A DNA stretch of 64,000 bases from Peribacillus acanthi. GTDB taxonomy: Bacteria; Bacillota; Bacilli; Bacillales; DSM-1321. Made by a program: the position numbers and the translations under genes. The stretch lies in assembly GCF_003073175.1 (NCBI RefSeq), contig NZ_QBBX01000003.1, forward strand, positions 91,251-155,250. The letters run 5' to 3'. The notes below the pieces were generated by a model. It searched no databases. It worked only from the letters and a program-made list of their open reading frames with translations, and had not been told where the DNA came from. Positions 1-8,466 of this stretch are shown piece after piece. The first letter of the stretch is position 1. The number at the start of each line of letters is the position of its first letter.

Positions 1-99
1 TTAGCACAACAAGAAAAAAAACAAGTTGAAGAAAGTAATCCGTCTATAGAGCTTTTTGATGATTTGGAAGAATTATATAAAAACCGTAAGCAATCTTAG
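1..99 (+). CDS. 3' end of an unidentified upstream gene
   Basis: An open frame enters from the window edge and runs 32 codons to a TAG stop at 97-99. The visible tail is very polar and rich in Glu, Lys and Gln, ending in YKNRKQS. It shows no recognisable domain. It ends 15 bases before the next gene, with no terminator between, so it is probably the preceding member of the same operon. The function cannot be judged from this fragment. Confidence 0.6.
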   Translation, partial: LAQQEKKQVEESNPSIELFDDLEELYKNRKQS

Positions 100-114
100 A
101 AAGGAGCAGTGAAA

Positions 115-1371
115 ATGGAGCAAAAAACAGCGATACCACTACGACTATTTTTAATCATTCTTTTTTGCACATTGTTCATCACTGCCTTTTCCCGTATTGG
201 AGTGTTTGCGTACGAAACGGTATTCCAGAATAAGCTACTATTTGTCCAAAATACCTTTATCGGTCCAGTTTCAGTAGCCAGTCTTGAACAAAATCAAGCT
301 ATACAAAAGTTGAATGAAAAAACGATTGAATGGAAGTCTTCCTCAAAGGTTGAGATATCTTTTTCTGATAAAAGCATTCAGTTACCAAGTGATATGTTCT
401 ATTTTCAAATTGAAGAATCTATTTTGTCGGCAGGGGATGGAATGTCTAATCCGTTATTTGTCACTGTGAAAGAACAACAACTAAAGGACCAATTATTAAT
501 GATAACTGACGAATCAATAGTTGAAACGATTGATCTAAAACGATTAAAAATGGAAATTGAAAAGACGGTTGGAACTTTACAACAGTCAATCGTCAGTTTC
601 AAGTTGTCTGAATTTATCAGTGAAGATACATTGACTAAAAATGTAGTTCTTTCAGAAGTGACGAAGGAGATACCGGATAAAGAAAAGACGGAGAGATGGC
701 TCACCAAGCATAAAGAGATGGTTATTCCTGCTAAGTCCAATTTTTCTTTACTGAATTACTTGAAGGAGACTAATGAATCGACTTTTTCCAGTGAATTTTT
801 AACTACTATAGCTTCAAGTATGTACCAATCTATTTTGCCTACAAATTTGCAAATAGTAGAAAGACACACAAGTAAGGAAATCCCTAATGGAATTCAGTTA
901 GGATTTGAAGCAAAAATCCTAAAGGATGAAATGGATTTCATCATCTTCAATCCAAATGATAGAGAATATGTCATCAGCTTTGTCCCACAAGAGAGTGGAA
1001 TGACCATCCAGGTAAAGGGAATGCAAGCTGGCCTGTCCTATAAAGTACGACTCGAAAATGAAAAATCCTATGAACCGAAAAAAATCATTCGTTACGTAGC
1101 TAATCTAAATTCAATCAAGTCAGAGCAAAAGATTAAAGGGAAAAAAGGATACTCCATTTCAGTCTACCGAGACATTTTCGATCCAAAGGGAGAGCGTCTT
1201 GAAGCGGTCTTAATGGCTGAAGATTTTTACTTGCCGGTGAATGAGGTTGTGTTTGAGGAGATTAAGGCTGAGGTGGAAGGAAATACAGAAATTGAACAAA
1301 ATTCTGTAGAAACTTCAGTCGAAGAACAACTTTCCGAGGAGGAAGTTGTTGAAGAAAACAGCAGTCAATAA
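115..1371 (+). CDS. VanW-like / PG-binding_4-type envelope protein of the pilus locus
   Basis: The protein has 418 residues, with an N-terminal membrane anchor or signal segment (about residues 12-35). An alpha/beta region follows, with the pattern of PG_binding_4 domains (FIGPVSVASL, a conserved W, alternating beta strands). A VanW-like module then reads IPAKSNFSLLNYL, an SSMYQSILPTNLQIVERH segment and later DFIIFNPNDREYVISF. The usual VanW cysteine-containing motif (GxCQxS) is absent. The C-terminus is a Glu-rich tail of about 40 residues. ATG 115 is chosen over GTG 109 because AAAGGAG lies 8 bases upstream. It leads a same-strand block of pilin and pilus-motor genes without visible terminators, so I infer a wall-associated role in pilus passage or anchoring. 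Family assignment is by pattern only. Confidence 0.6.
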   Translation: MEQKTAIPLRLFLIILFCTLFITAFSRIGVFAYETVFQNKLLFVQNTFIGPVSVASLEQNQAIQKLNEKTIEWKSSSKVEISFSDKSIQLPSDMFYFQIEESILSAGDGMSNPLFVTVKEQQLKDQLLMITDESIVETIDLKRLKMEIEKTVGTLQQSIVSFKLSEFISEDTLTKNVVLSEVTKEIPDKEKTERWLTKHKEMVIPAKSNFSLLNYLKETNESTFSSEFLTTIASSMYQSILPTNLQIVERHTSKEIPNGIQLGFEAKILKDEMDFIIFNPNDREYVISFVPQESGMTIQVKGMQAGLSYKVRLENEKSYEPKKIIRYVANLNSIKSEQKIKGKKGYSISVYRDIFDPKGERLEAVLMAEDFYLPVNEVVFEEIKAEVEGNTEIEQNSVETSVEEQLSEEEVVEENSSQ

Positions 1372-1439
1372 TAATTTTGGTGTTAAATAATCATAATTCA
1401 AGATATAGAGAGATTATTGTATGGGAGGTTAATAATTCT

Positions 1440-1964
1440 ATGTTTATTTCTATAAAGAATAATAGAGGGATAACTTTGGTAGAATTATTGGCTTCTTTTA
1501 CAATAATAAGCATAATTACGTTGGTGTTTTTTACATATTTTACAAATGCCTTTCAGTATAATAATCGCACATCAGAAACACTTAAAACCGTAAATATTGC
1601 CAGGGAACAACAGGCCCTCATAAAACAAGAACCGTATAAATCTGAGTTTCAAAAATTCATAACCAATATCAATACCTATGCCAGTGCATCAAATCTATTA
1701 ATGTCAACATATCCTAACCTAAACTTAAAGAAAAACATTGAAGTAGTAACACGAAAAGAATTACAGGGGACGAACCAAATAGATGTGACTTATTATAAAT
1801 TTACAATGAACGATCCTTCCTATTTGATAGAAGTGTACCTCAAACAACAGCCAGAGCTTGTTACAGTAAAAGTACAATCCAATCTATACAAAGTTTACAT
1901 TTATGTGAACCAGAACAATAAACTTTCTTCTGACACATATACTTTTTTTGAATATAAAAAATAA
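1440..1964 (+). CDS. Minor type IV pilin-like protein (prepilin N-terminus)
   Basis: This 174-residue protein has a class III prepilin signal. A short basic leader ends at Gly (NNRG), and ITLVELLASFTIISIITLVFF follows, with Glu at mature position 5 before a hydrophobic helix of about 20 residues. The remainder is a polar globular domain with no recognised family. The start is ATG 1440, with GGGAGG about 11 bases upstream. The open frame extends back to 1377 without a better ribosome-binding site. PilD (8994-9752) should cleave after the Gly. It is the first of three consecutive pilin-like genes upstream of pilB, the usual arrangement for minor pilins that prime assembly (PilW-like by position). 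Confidence 0.8.
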   Translation: MFISIKNNRGITLVELLASFTIISIITLVFFTYFTNAFQYNNRTSETLKTVNIAREQQALIKQEPYKSEFQKFITNINTYASASNLLMSTYPNLNLKKNIEVVTRKELQGTNQIDVTYYKFTMNDPSYLIEVYLKQQPELVTVKVQSNLYKVYIYVNQNNKLSSDTYTFFEYKK

Positions 1965-1979
1965 GGAGAAAAAAAGAAT

Positions 1980-2438
1980 ATGTTTAAGGGACAGAAAGGA
2001 CTCACTCTGGTTGAAGTGTTAGTTTCAATGGCAATTTTGTCTATTCTAATCATCCTTACAAGTTCGGCGATGATGAACAGCCTGAACTTCTCAAAAAAAG
2101 CAACGAGTCAAGTACAACTCCAACAAGAAGCTAATTATATTCTAGCTGAACTAACTAATTTTCATGAAACTAAGAAGAAATACAAAGTGACAATGGATAG
2201 AAATCCAAAAGCTTCTAAGATAACTTTAATAGATCAAAATGGAAACACGTTAACAATTTCAGACTCCCGATTCAACTATACATTGACACTCATTGTAGGC
2301 TCTGTTACTCAACTACCTACAGAATTTGAGGTCGATCAATCGTTTAATAATAAAATTCTCCACATAAAATTAATTGTTGAAGATGAAATGGATTCTAGAA
2401 ATCAATTTGAAGTGAAAACGATCCTTTCTAGAATGTAG
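1980..2438 (+). CDS. Minor type IV pilin-like protein
   Basis: The protein has 152 residues. The prepilin motif is complete: the leader MFKGQKG, then LTLVEVLVSMAILSILIILTSSAMM with Glu at mature position 5. The C-terminal domain is small and strand-rich. The start ATG at 1980 follows AAGGAGAA closely, and the gene lies 15 bases after the previous minor pilin. Order and size resemble PilV/ComGD-class minor pilins, but the family cannot be fixed without alignment. It is a predicted PilD substrate and a component of the pilus tip or initiation complex. Confidence 0.8.
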   Translation: MFKGQKGLTLVEVLVSMAILSILIILTSSAMMNSLNFSKKATSQVQLQQEANYILAELTNFHETKKKYKVTMDRNPKASKITLIDQNGNTLTISDSRFNYTLTLIVGSVTQLPTEFEVDQSFNNKILHIKLIVEDEMDSRNQFEVKTILSRM

Positions 2439-2454
2439 AGTCTTGGAGGTTAAA

Positions 2455-3714
2455 ATGATTGTAAGGAATAATAAAGGTGTCACTTTGGTTGGTGTTTTAT
2501 TAATTACTGTGATAATCAGCATTTTAGCTGTTACATTAACTAGTATGATAGTAAATAATATGCACCAAATAAAAAGGACAGAAAAAGGAATCCAAGTAAA
2601 CGATGTTGCAGAGATGGGTATTCAATATCAATCTATTCATTTTTCGGATTTTTATCATATTAGGCTTACAGAAATTATTTCAAATGTAAAATCCAAAATA
2701 ATTACAGATTATAATAACAAAGCCCTTAATACTAACGAATTTTATGAGGAAACCATCGCAAAAGACTTAGTAGACTCGATTAAGGGAAATGGTTTATTTT
2801 TTTCTCATTTACCCAATACTTTATTACTTTCTAAAAATATTGATCCAAATGACAAACGAAAATTTGAAATAATCTTTGAAAATCCATCAACAGACTTAAA
2901 ATGCCCCACTTGTGGAGATATTGAACCAGGCGAATCAATTAGGATTTCTTTCTTAAGTAAGGGAACAGGAGACAATTTTAAGGGTGAAAAAAAAATTAAA
3001 TCTACTCTTAATATGGAAATCGGGGCTATTACTATAGATTTAGGACCAGGTAATGGAGGAGGGACAGGTGGAAACACTCTTCCACCAAGCTATGAAACCA
3101 TCATTACTGCTCCTATAAACTTACCACAATGTACTAATTTGAATAATTTTGGGAGCAAGGATTGTTCTTATAAGGGTTCTGTTACAATTAATGATCCATC
3201 TGATATTTCCAATGTGGATATCTTAATAGAAGGTTCCTTAGTTGCATACAAGCCTATCAACAAAGGAATAGAGAATTCTACTCTTTATGTTAAGGGAAGT
3301 GCTGATTTTAACGATCCTATCAATGGAATTAGCAATTCGTTTATTTATATTGGTGGAGCAGCAGAATTTAAGAATATTAACCAAGGTATAGTAAATACCA
3401 CAATAGTAGTAATAGGAAGCGCAAATTTTAATGTGAATGGAAATATTAATGGAATGAGTAATTCTTCGATATATGTTAAAGGTAACGCCAATTTTAACGA
3501 TAAACATATTAATGGTTTTGATTCATCAGCAAAAATATGTGTAGGTGGCACTGTATCGGGTGTTCCAAGTGGAAAGAACTACAATATTTACTCACCAACT
3601 AAAAACAATGCATTATTCATTGAAAAATGCGGTAGGCCAGGTGGTTTGACGGAGTCGGGGATTGATATTGGGTGGGATATAGATACCTCGGATATAACGT
3701 ACGAGTATAACTAG
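2455..3714 (+). CDS. Large minor pilin-like protein with beta-helix-like repeats
   Basis: The protein has 419 residues. The N-terminus NNKG/VTLVGVLLITVIISILAVTL is prepilin-like but has Gly instead of Glu at mature position 5, as seen in some PilX/GspK-class tip subunits. A CPTC motif lies near residue 155, and a Gly-rich linker follows. From about 3178 to 3550 runs a series of repeats of about 20-25 residues built on NGISNSxIYxxGxAxFN, suggesting a right-handed beta-helix or bactofilin-like solenoid. Further cysteines (QC, DC, IC, KC) could form disulfides. ATG 2455 is preceded by GGAGG at 5 bases. The size and solenoid suggest a tip adhesin or exposed minor pilin; this is inference. Confidence 0.7.
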   Translation: MIVRNNKGVTLVGVLLITVIISILAVTLTSMIVNNMHQIKRTEKGIQVNDVAEMGIQYQSIHFSDFYHIRLTEIISNVKSKIITDYNNKALNTNEFYEETIAKDLVDSIKGNGLFFSHLPNTLLLSKNIDPNDKRKFEIIFENPSTDLKCPTCGDIEPGESIRISFLSKGTGDNFKGEKKIKSTLNMEIGAITIDLGPGNGGGTGGNTLPPSYETIITAPINLPQCTNLNNFGSKDCSYKGSVTINDPSDISNVDILIEGSLVAYKPINKGIENSTLYVKGSADFNDPINGISNSFIYIGGAAEFKNINQGIVNTTIVVIGSANFNVNGNINGMSNSSIYVKGNANFNDKHINGFDSSAKICVGGTVSGVPSGKNYNIYSPTKNNALFIEKCGRPGGLTESGIDIGWDIDTSDITYEYN

Positions 3715-3763
3715 ATTAAAAATGATAGATTGATCTATTGTGAACTTAAGAGAGGTGAAGAAC

Positions 3764-5410
3764 ATGACTATGATTAGGAAGCGACTAGGTGATTTATTAG
3801 TTGAAGCAAATATAATAAATGAAAATCAGCTTCAAGAAACCTTGCGTTCTAAAAAAGATGGCCAAAAACTGGGAGATGCTTTATTAGAGCGGGGATATAT
3901 AAGTGAACAACAATTGATTGAAGTTCTGGAATTTCAGCTCGGGATACCACATATAAGTCTGTTTAGATATCCAGTTGAGTCCAATCTGGTCAGTTTAATT
4001 TCAAAAGAGTTTGCAATGCGTAACATCTTGATTCCAATAAAAAAAGAAGGTAATCAACTAATAGTTGCAATGAATGATCCAATGGATTATTTTGCATTAG
4101 ATGACTTAAGGTTATCGACTGGATTTCAAATTTCCCCAGTTATTTCAACTAAAGATGAAATACTCTCTGCTATACATAAGTATTACAATATGAAAGAAAC
4201 GTTTGATGATATAAACCCAGATCAATTGATTGAAGGGGATTTAGATGGGGATGAGGCTCCAGCTGTACGATTGGTTAACCAGCTTTTGTCAACAGGAGTG
4301 CAACTCAAGGCGAGTGATATCCATATCGATCCACAAGACGATAATCTGATTGTTAGGTATCGTGTTGATGGTATTTTACGGACTGAAAGAATTCTCTCGA
4401 AAAATATTTACAATTTGTTAATTGCTCGTATCAAAATCATGGCTAACTTAAATATTACCGAAACTAGATTGCCACAGGATGGTCGTATTAAGATTGAGGT
4501 TAATTATACAACCGTCGATTTACGTATCTCCCTACTGCCAACCGTGTATGGAGAAAAAGTAGTCATCCGTATTTTAGATTTATCGAGCGTTTTAATAAGC
4601 CTGTCTCAATTAGGATTTAATAAGGTTAATCTTCAGAAATTCGTCTCAATGATTGAACGTCCATCAGGAATGGTCCTGATTACTGGACCTACAGGGTCAG
4701 GGAAAACTTCTACTTTATATGCTGCATTGAATCATTTGAATACGGATAAGGTTAATATTATTACCGTTGAGGATCCTGTGGAATATCAAATTTCAGGCAT
4801 TAACCAAGTACAGGTGAATCCTGCCATTGGCCTTACATTCTCAAAAGGATTACGTTCAATTTTAAGACAGGATCCAAATATTGTTATGTTGGGTGAAATT
4901 CGGGATAGTGAAACAGCAGAGATTGCCGTCCGTGCTTCATTGACGGGTCACTTGTTATTCAGTACTTTACATACGAATAGTGCCCTTACTACTATCCCAA
5001 GATTGCTAGATATGGATATTGAACCTTATTTAGTAGTATCTTCGTTAGCTGGTGTTGTTGCACAGCGTTTGATTCGTAAGGTTTGTAAAGAATGTGTAAT
5101 TGAATACGAACCTTCACAAATGGAAAAAGATGTGTTCCATAAACGAGGAATTAAGGTAGATAAACTTTATAAGGGTTCTGGATGTCCGAACTGTCAAAAC
5201 AGTGGATACAAAGGCAGGCTAGCTATCCATGAAGTTCTTGTGGTGGATGACAACATTCGAACGATGATGACGAATAATAAGCCTCTTGTAGAAATTAAGA
5301 GCTACGCGATGAAAACTGGAATGATCTTCTTAATTGATGATGGACTATTGAAAGCAAAGAATGGATTAACAACAGTGGAGGAAGTGCTGCGAGTGGCACT
5401 TCAGGAATAG
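3764..5410 (+). CDS. pilB: PilB-type pilus extension ATPase
   Basis: A hexameric AAA-like motor of 548 residues powers pilin polymerisation at the membrane. An N-terminal GspE/MshEN domain (RKRLGDLLVEANII...LGDALLERGYIS) is followed by the ATPase core. The core has Walker A GPTGSGKTSTLY, an Asp box, Walker B LGEIRDSETAEIA and a His box TGHLLFSTLHTN. The tetracysteine zinc site (CKEC...CPNC) marks PilB/GspE rather than PilT. ATG 3764 is chosen because GAGGTGA lies just upstream; GTG 3740 is an in-frame alternative. A 6-bp palindrome (3725-3738) precedes the gene. It is followed 11 bases later by pilT. Confidence 0.95.
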   Translation: MTMIRKRLGDLLVEANIINENQLQETLRSKKDGQKLGDALLERGYISEQQLIEVLEFQLGIPHISLFRYPVESNLVSLISKEFAMRNILIPIKKEGNQLIVAMNDPMDYFALDDLRLSTGFQISPVISTKDEILSAIHKYYNMKETFDDINPDQLIEGDLDGDEAPAVRLVNQLLSTGVQLKASDIHIDPQDDNLIVRYRVDGILRTERILSKNIYNLLIARIKIMANLNITETRLPQDGRIKIEVNYTTVDLRISLLPTVYGEKVVIRILDLSSVLISLSQLGFNKVNLQKFVSMIERPSGMVLITGPTGSGKTSTLYAALNHLNTDKVNIITVEDPVEYQISGINQVQVNPAIGLTFSKGLRSILRQDPNIVMLGEIRDSETAEIAVRASLTGHLLFSTLHTNSALTTIPRLLDMDIEPYLVVSSLAGVVAQRLIRKVCKECVIEYEPSQMEKDVFHKRGIKVDKLYKGSGCPNCQNSGYKGRLAIHEVLVVDDNIRTMMTNNKPLVEIKSYAMKTGMIFLIDDGLLKAKNGLTTVEEVLRVALQE

Positions 5411-5421
5411 GGGGGCACTTA

Positions 5422-6462
5422 ATGAAAGAAAGATTAGACTATATATTAACGGCAGCTTTTGAATTAGGTACTTCAGATATTCACTTGACTGTTGGAGTTC
5501 CTCCAATAATGAGGCTTCATGGTGAGTTGAAGCAATATGGGAAGGACAAGCTTCTACCATCTGATACTGAAGCGATGGCTAAAGCGATTATTCCAGAAAA
5601 CTTATGGGATACATTCAAAGAAAAAGGCGAGCTTGATTTTTCTTATGGCATTCCTAGTGTATCCCGTTTCCGTGTGAATGCATATCATCAACGTTCTTGT
5701 ATCAGTTTAGCTATTCGTGTTGTTCCCACTAAAATTCCAACGTTAGAGGACCTGCAGCTTCCAGAAATATTGAAACAGGTGTCTGAGAAGCATCAAGGCC
5801 TGGTTTTGGTAACGGGTCCTACTGGTAGCGGAAAGTCTACAACTCTAGCAGCAATGATTGACTATATCAATAAGAACCTAAAGCGGCATATTATTACTTT
5901 GGAAGATCCAATTGAATATTTGCACAAGCATGGTTCAAGTGTGATTGATCAACGTGAAGTTGGCTTTGATACTAAAAACTTTGCAAATGGGCTGCGTGCA
6001 TGTCTTCGTCAAGACCCAGATATTATATTAGTTGGTGAGATGCGTGATTTAGAGACCATTTCTACAGCCATAACAGCTGCTGAGACAGGGCACTTAGTAT
6101 TAGGAACATTGCATACGACAGATGCACCAGCAACGATTGATCGGATTATAGATGTGTTTCCACCAAACCAACAGCCACAAGTACGGGTTCAACTTGCTTC
6201 GGTCTTGAATTCAATTGTATCTCAAAGGCTTTTACCAACTGTTAATAAAAACGGTCGAGTGGCTGCAGTTGAAATCATGATTAATAATTCAGCTGTGCGA
6301 AATCTGATTCGTAACGAGAAGATTCATCAAATTCATAGTGTTATGCAAACTAGCAGGGCACAAGGGATGCAAACACTTGAAATGGCCGTTAAGAAACTGT
6401 TAGAAGCAGAAAAAATTAATCCAGCAACTGCAGCTCCTTACATAGGGGAAGGTGTCCTTTAA
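5422..6462 (+). CDS. pilT: PilT-type pilus retraction ATPase
   Basis: A 346-residue ATPase drives depolymerisation of the pilus, the basis of twitching motility. The visible signatures are SDIHLTVG at the N-terminus, Walker A GPTGSGKSTTLA, Walker B ILVGEMRDLETI, His box ETGHLVLGTLHT, and the C-terminal retraction motif AVRNLIRNEK (the AIRNLIRE motif of PilT). It lacks the tetracysteine site of PilB. The length matches the family. The start has GGGGGG upstream and the stop overlaps pilC as TAATG, indicating translational coupling. Its presence separates this locus from competence pseudopilus operons, which lack PilT. Confidence 0.95.
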   Translation: MKERLDYILTAAFELGTSDIHLTVGVPPIMRLHGELKQYGKDKLLPSDTEAMAKAIIPENLWDTFKEKGELDFSYGIPSVSRFRVNAYHQRSCISLAIRVVPTKIPTLEDLQLPEILKQVSEKHQGLVLVTGPTGSGKSTTLAAMIDYINKNLKRHIITLEDPIEYLHKHGSSVIDQREVGFDTKNFANGLRACLRQDPDIILVGEMRDLETISTAITAAETGHLVLGTLHTTDAPATIDRIIDVFPPNQQPQVRVQLASVLNSIVSQRLLPTVNKNGRVAAVEIMINNSAVRNLIRNEKIHQIHSVMQTSRAQGMQTLEMAVKKLLEAEKINPATAAPYIGEGVL

Positions 6463-7670
6463 TGCCAGTCTTTCGCTATACAGGACGGGACCGCCGAGGA
6501 AGAATCAGGCGAGGGAAAATTACTTCTGACAACCGTAAAGAAGCTGTCTCAAAAATAAAAGAGATGGGCATTGCGGTCACTTCAATAGAAGAGTTAAAAG
6601 GAATATTATATAAAGAAGTAAACCTAAACGTAAAAAAGGTAAAAAATCAAGATTTAGTGATTTACATTCGGCAATTTTCTACCTTGTTGAAAGCTGGTAT
6701 ATCTGTAGTTGAAACTACTAACATTCTAGCAAGGCAGACTTCTAGTAAGTTATTAAAAAAAGCATTAGAAGATATTGCTAACAGTCTTGAAGAAGGAAAG
6801 CCTTATTCAGATTCAGCAGAAATTCACCGAAAGATTTTCCCTCCTTTATTCATAAATATGATGAGAGCAGGGGAAGCAGGCGGAAATTTAGATGAAATTC
6901 TTGAGAGAATGGCAGTATATTACGAAAAACAACACAATACTACACAAAAAGTGAAATCTGCCATGATGTATCCTGCAACAGTAGGAATTATTTCAGTAGT
7001 TGTTGTCGTGTTTCTATTATCGACTGTTGTACCGGCATTTGCTGATATGTTCCATTCTTTTGGTGGAGAACTACCACTCATTACTAGAATGGTATTGGGA
7101 TTAGGTGATTTTTTTAAGAAGTATTGGTGGCTTTTATTATTAATTTGTCTATTCAACCTTCTAGGTATTCAATATTTGCGATCAAATAAAACGACAAGGT
7201 ACTATTTTGACTTCGCGTTATTGAAAATACCTGTAATTGGAAAGCTATTGCAAAAAGCTAGTATCGCAAGAATGTCCCGTACCTTAGGTTCACTTTTTGC
7301 TAGCTCAGTGCCTATTCAACATTCATTGACTATAGTTGAAAGAATTATTGGCAATGAAGTGCTTGCAAGGGTAATAAGAAACAGTAGGAATTCTATCGAA
7401 AAAGGGCAATCAATTACCGTTCCTATGGAAAAGCATTGGGCATTTCCACCCATGGTCACCCATATGATAGCAATAGGAGAAAAATCTGGGACTATGGATT
7501 TAATGCTGGACAAGGTTGCAGACTTCTATGAAACCGAGGTAGACAATGCTACGGATCAAATTAAAGCCTTAATGGAACCGATGATGATTGTTTTCTTATC
7601 AATAATGGTGGGTGTAATAGTATCAGCTATTGCGGTGCCCATGTTTAGTATATTTGAAACGATACAGTAA
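6462..7670 (+). CDS. pilC: PilC-type inner-membrane platform protein
   Basis: A polytopic T2SF-family protein of 402 residues couples the cytoplasmic motors to pilin insertion. Two homologous cytoplasmic T2SF domains are visible, the first starting near LVIYIRQFSTLLKAGISV and the second near ARMSRTLGSLFASSVPI. Each has the G-E-xxG pattern (MRAGEAGGNLDEIL; IAIGEKSGTMDLML). Three membrane helices lie around residues 170-195, 220-240 and 370-395. The ATG overlaps the pilT stop. It is followed by a noncoding leader and pilA. Confidence 0.93.
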   Translation: MPVFRYTGRDRRGRIRRGKITSDNRKEAVSKIKEMGIAVTSIEELKGILYKEVNLNVKKVKNQDLVIYIRQFSTLLKAGISVVETTNILARQTSSKLLKKALEDIANSLEEGKPYSDSAEIHRKIFPPLFINMMRAGEAGGNLDEILERMAVYYEKQHNTTQKVKSAMMYPATVGIISVVVVVFLLSTVVPAFADMFHSFGGELPLITRMVLGLGDFFKKYWWLLLLICLFNLLGIQYLRSNKTTRYYFDFALLKIPVIGKLLQKASIARMSRTLGSLFASSVPIQHSLTIVERIIGNEVLARVIRNSRNSIEKGQSITVPMEKHWAFPPMVTHMIAIGEKSGTMDLMLDKVADFYETEVDNATDQIKALMEPMMIVFLSIMVGVIVSAIAVPMFSIFETIQ

Positions 7671-7699
7671 AAAAATTTACAATTCTAACACATTTATAT

Positions 7700-7729
7700 T
7701 TGAAAAATATGACTTTTTACTCATATAAT
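7700..7729 (+). promoter_or_regulatory. Candidate SigA promoter of pilA
   Basis: TTGAAA (7700-7705) and TATAAT (7724-7729) are separated by 18 bases in the pilC-pilA gap. Transcription would begin near 7736, leaving about 240 nt of leader before pilA. This would let the abundant major pilin be expressed separately from the motor genes. It is a motif prediction only. Confidence 0.6.
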
Positions 7730-7756
7730 AAGAGTATGAAAAACTGCTAGAATAAT

Positions 7757-7832
7757 AAATTGGATGCAATGATTGTTCTTTCGTAATTGGGCACTTGAAA
7801 GAACAGGAGCGAGTAGTGCAACCCGCCAATTT
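7757..7832 (+). ncRNA. Pseudoknot-capable structured RNA in the pilA leader
   Basis: An outer stem AAATTGG/CCAATTT (7757-7763 with 7826-7832) encloses a perfect 8-bp stem GTTCTTTC/GAAAGAAC (7775-7782 with 7797-7804). The 14-nt loop of the inner stem contains GGGCACT, of which GCACT (7791-7795) is complementary to AGTGC (7815-7819) 3' of the stem. This could form an H-type pseudoknot. I do not recognise a known riboswitch consensus. The architecture and its place downstream of a promoter suggest a cis-regulatory RNA; ligand or protein partner is unknown. Confidence 0.5.
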
Positions 7833-7845
7833 TACCTTTAATGTT

Positions 7846-7941
7846 GAACAGTTACTGTTCGAATTAGATGTAATGATTGGCATTTTTATTCCTTTTAGAA
7901 GATTAAATATTCTGAAAATGGTTACTTTAGGCTGAAGCCTA
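7846..7941 (+). promoter_or_regulatory. Two further small hairpins in the pilA leader
   Basis: GAACAG TTA CTGTTC (7846-7860) and TAGGC TGAA GCCTA (7928-7941) are short perfect inverted repeats. The second has a 4-base loop and lies about 20 bases before the pilA ribosome-binding site AAGGAGAG. Neither has a T-run, so they are not intrinsic terminators. The rest of the 307-bp pilC-pilA gap (7671-7977) is AT-rich and shows no coding potential on either strand. Confidence 0.4.
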
Positions 7942-7977
7942 TGTAAATAAAATTATTATTACCAAGGAGAGAATGTT

Positions 7978-8454
7978 ATGTTAAAGCGATTCAAGAAACA
8001 TTTCAAGAATCAAAAAGGTTTAACACTTGTGGAATTATTGGCCGTTATCGTTATTTTGGGGATTATTGCGGCGATTGCTGTGCCGAGTATTGGTAATATC
8101 ATTGAGAATAGTAAGAAAGATGCTCATGCTGCAAACGCTCACATGGTAATTTCTGCAGCAAAGATTGCGAAAGTAGATGGCTTAGCTTACGATTATCCAA
8201 CAACTGGTACTGACCCAAAAACAGGATATCAAATCTCGACACTAGTTTCAGGTGGATACTTGGATGATTTTAATGATGCTGATAATAATGCCGCAAGCTA
8301 TGATGGGGCATCCTTTGTGAAATATGATGATACATCTAAAACATTTAAGGTTTATTTGAAAGGTTCTAAATTTTCTGTCGGAACAGCAGCAGCTCCATTG
8401 GCAGCTAAAGATATAAAAAGAACAAATGTTTCAGTAACACCAACTACTCCTTAA
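7978..8454 (+). CDS. pilA: Major type IV pilin
   Basis: The 158-residue prepilin has a basic leader ending QKG, followed by LTLVELLAVIVILGIIAAIAVPSIGNIIENSKK. This is a textbook type IVa pilin N-terminus with Glu5 and a helix-breaking Pro at about mature position 22. The C-terminal globular domain is small, Ala/Thr/Asp-rich and free of cysteines. Its cleaner consensus than the three upstream pilins, its own promoter and long leader, and its strong ribosome-binding site (AAGGAGAG) mark it as the major fibre subunit. The closest alternative is a ComGC-like pseudopilin, but the presence of PilT and PilMNO argues for a true pilus. Confidence 0.88.
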   Translation: MLKRFKKHFKNQKGLTLVELLAVIVILGIIAAIAVPSIGNIIENSKKDAHAANAHMVISAAKIAKVDGLAYDYPTTGTDPKTGYQISTLVSGGYLDDFNDADNNAASYDGASFVKYDDTSKTFKVYLKGSKFSVGTAAAPLAAKDIKRTNVSVTPTTP

Positions 8455-8466
8455 TAAAACACAGTT

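Noticed and set aside
7757-7832. Assignment of the pilA leader to the c-di-GMP-I or c-di-GMP-II riboswitch
   Set aside because: The conserved GCAAA/GNRA-receptor core of class I and the conserved core of class II are not visible, so only a structured RNA of unknown class is reported.
7677-7883. Minus-strand 68-codon frame in the pilC-pilA gap
   Set aside because: It is low-complexity Ser/Tyr/Asn-rich translation of AT-rich leader sequence without a ribosome-binding site.
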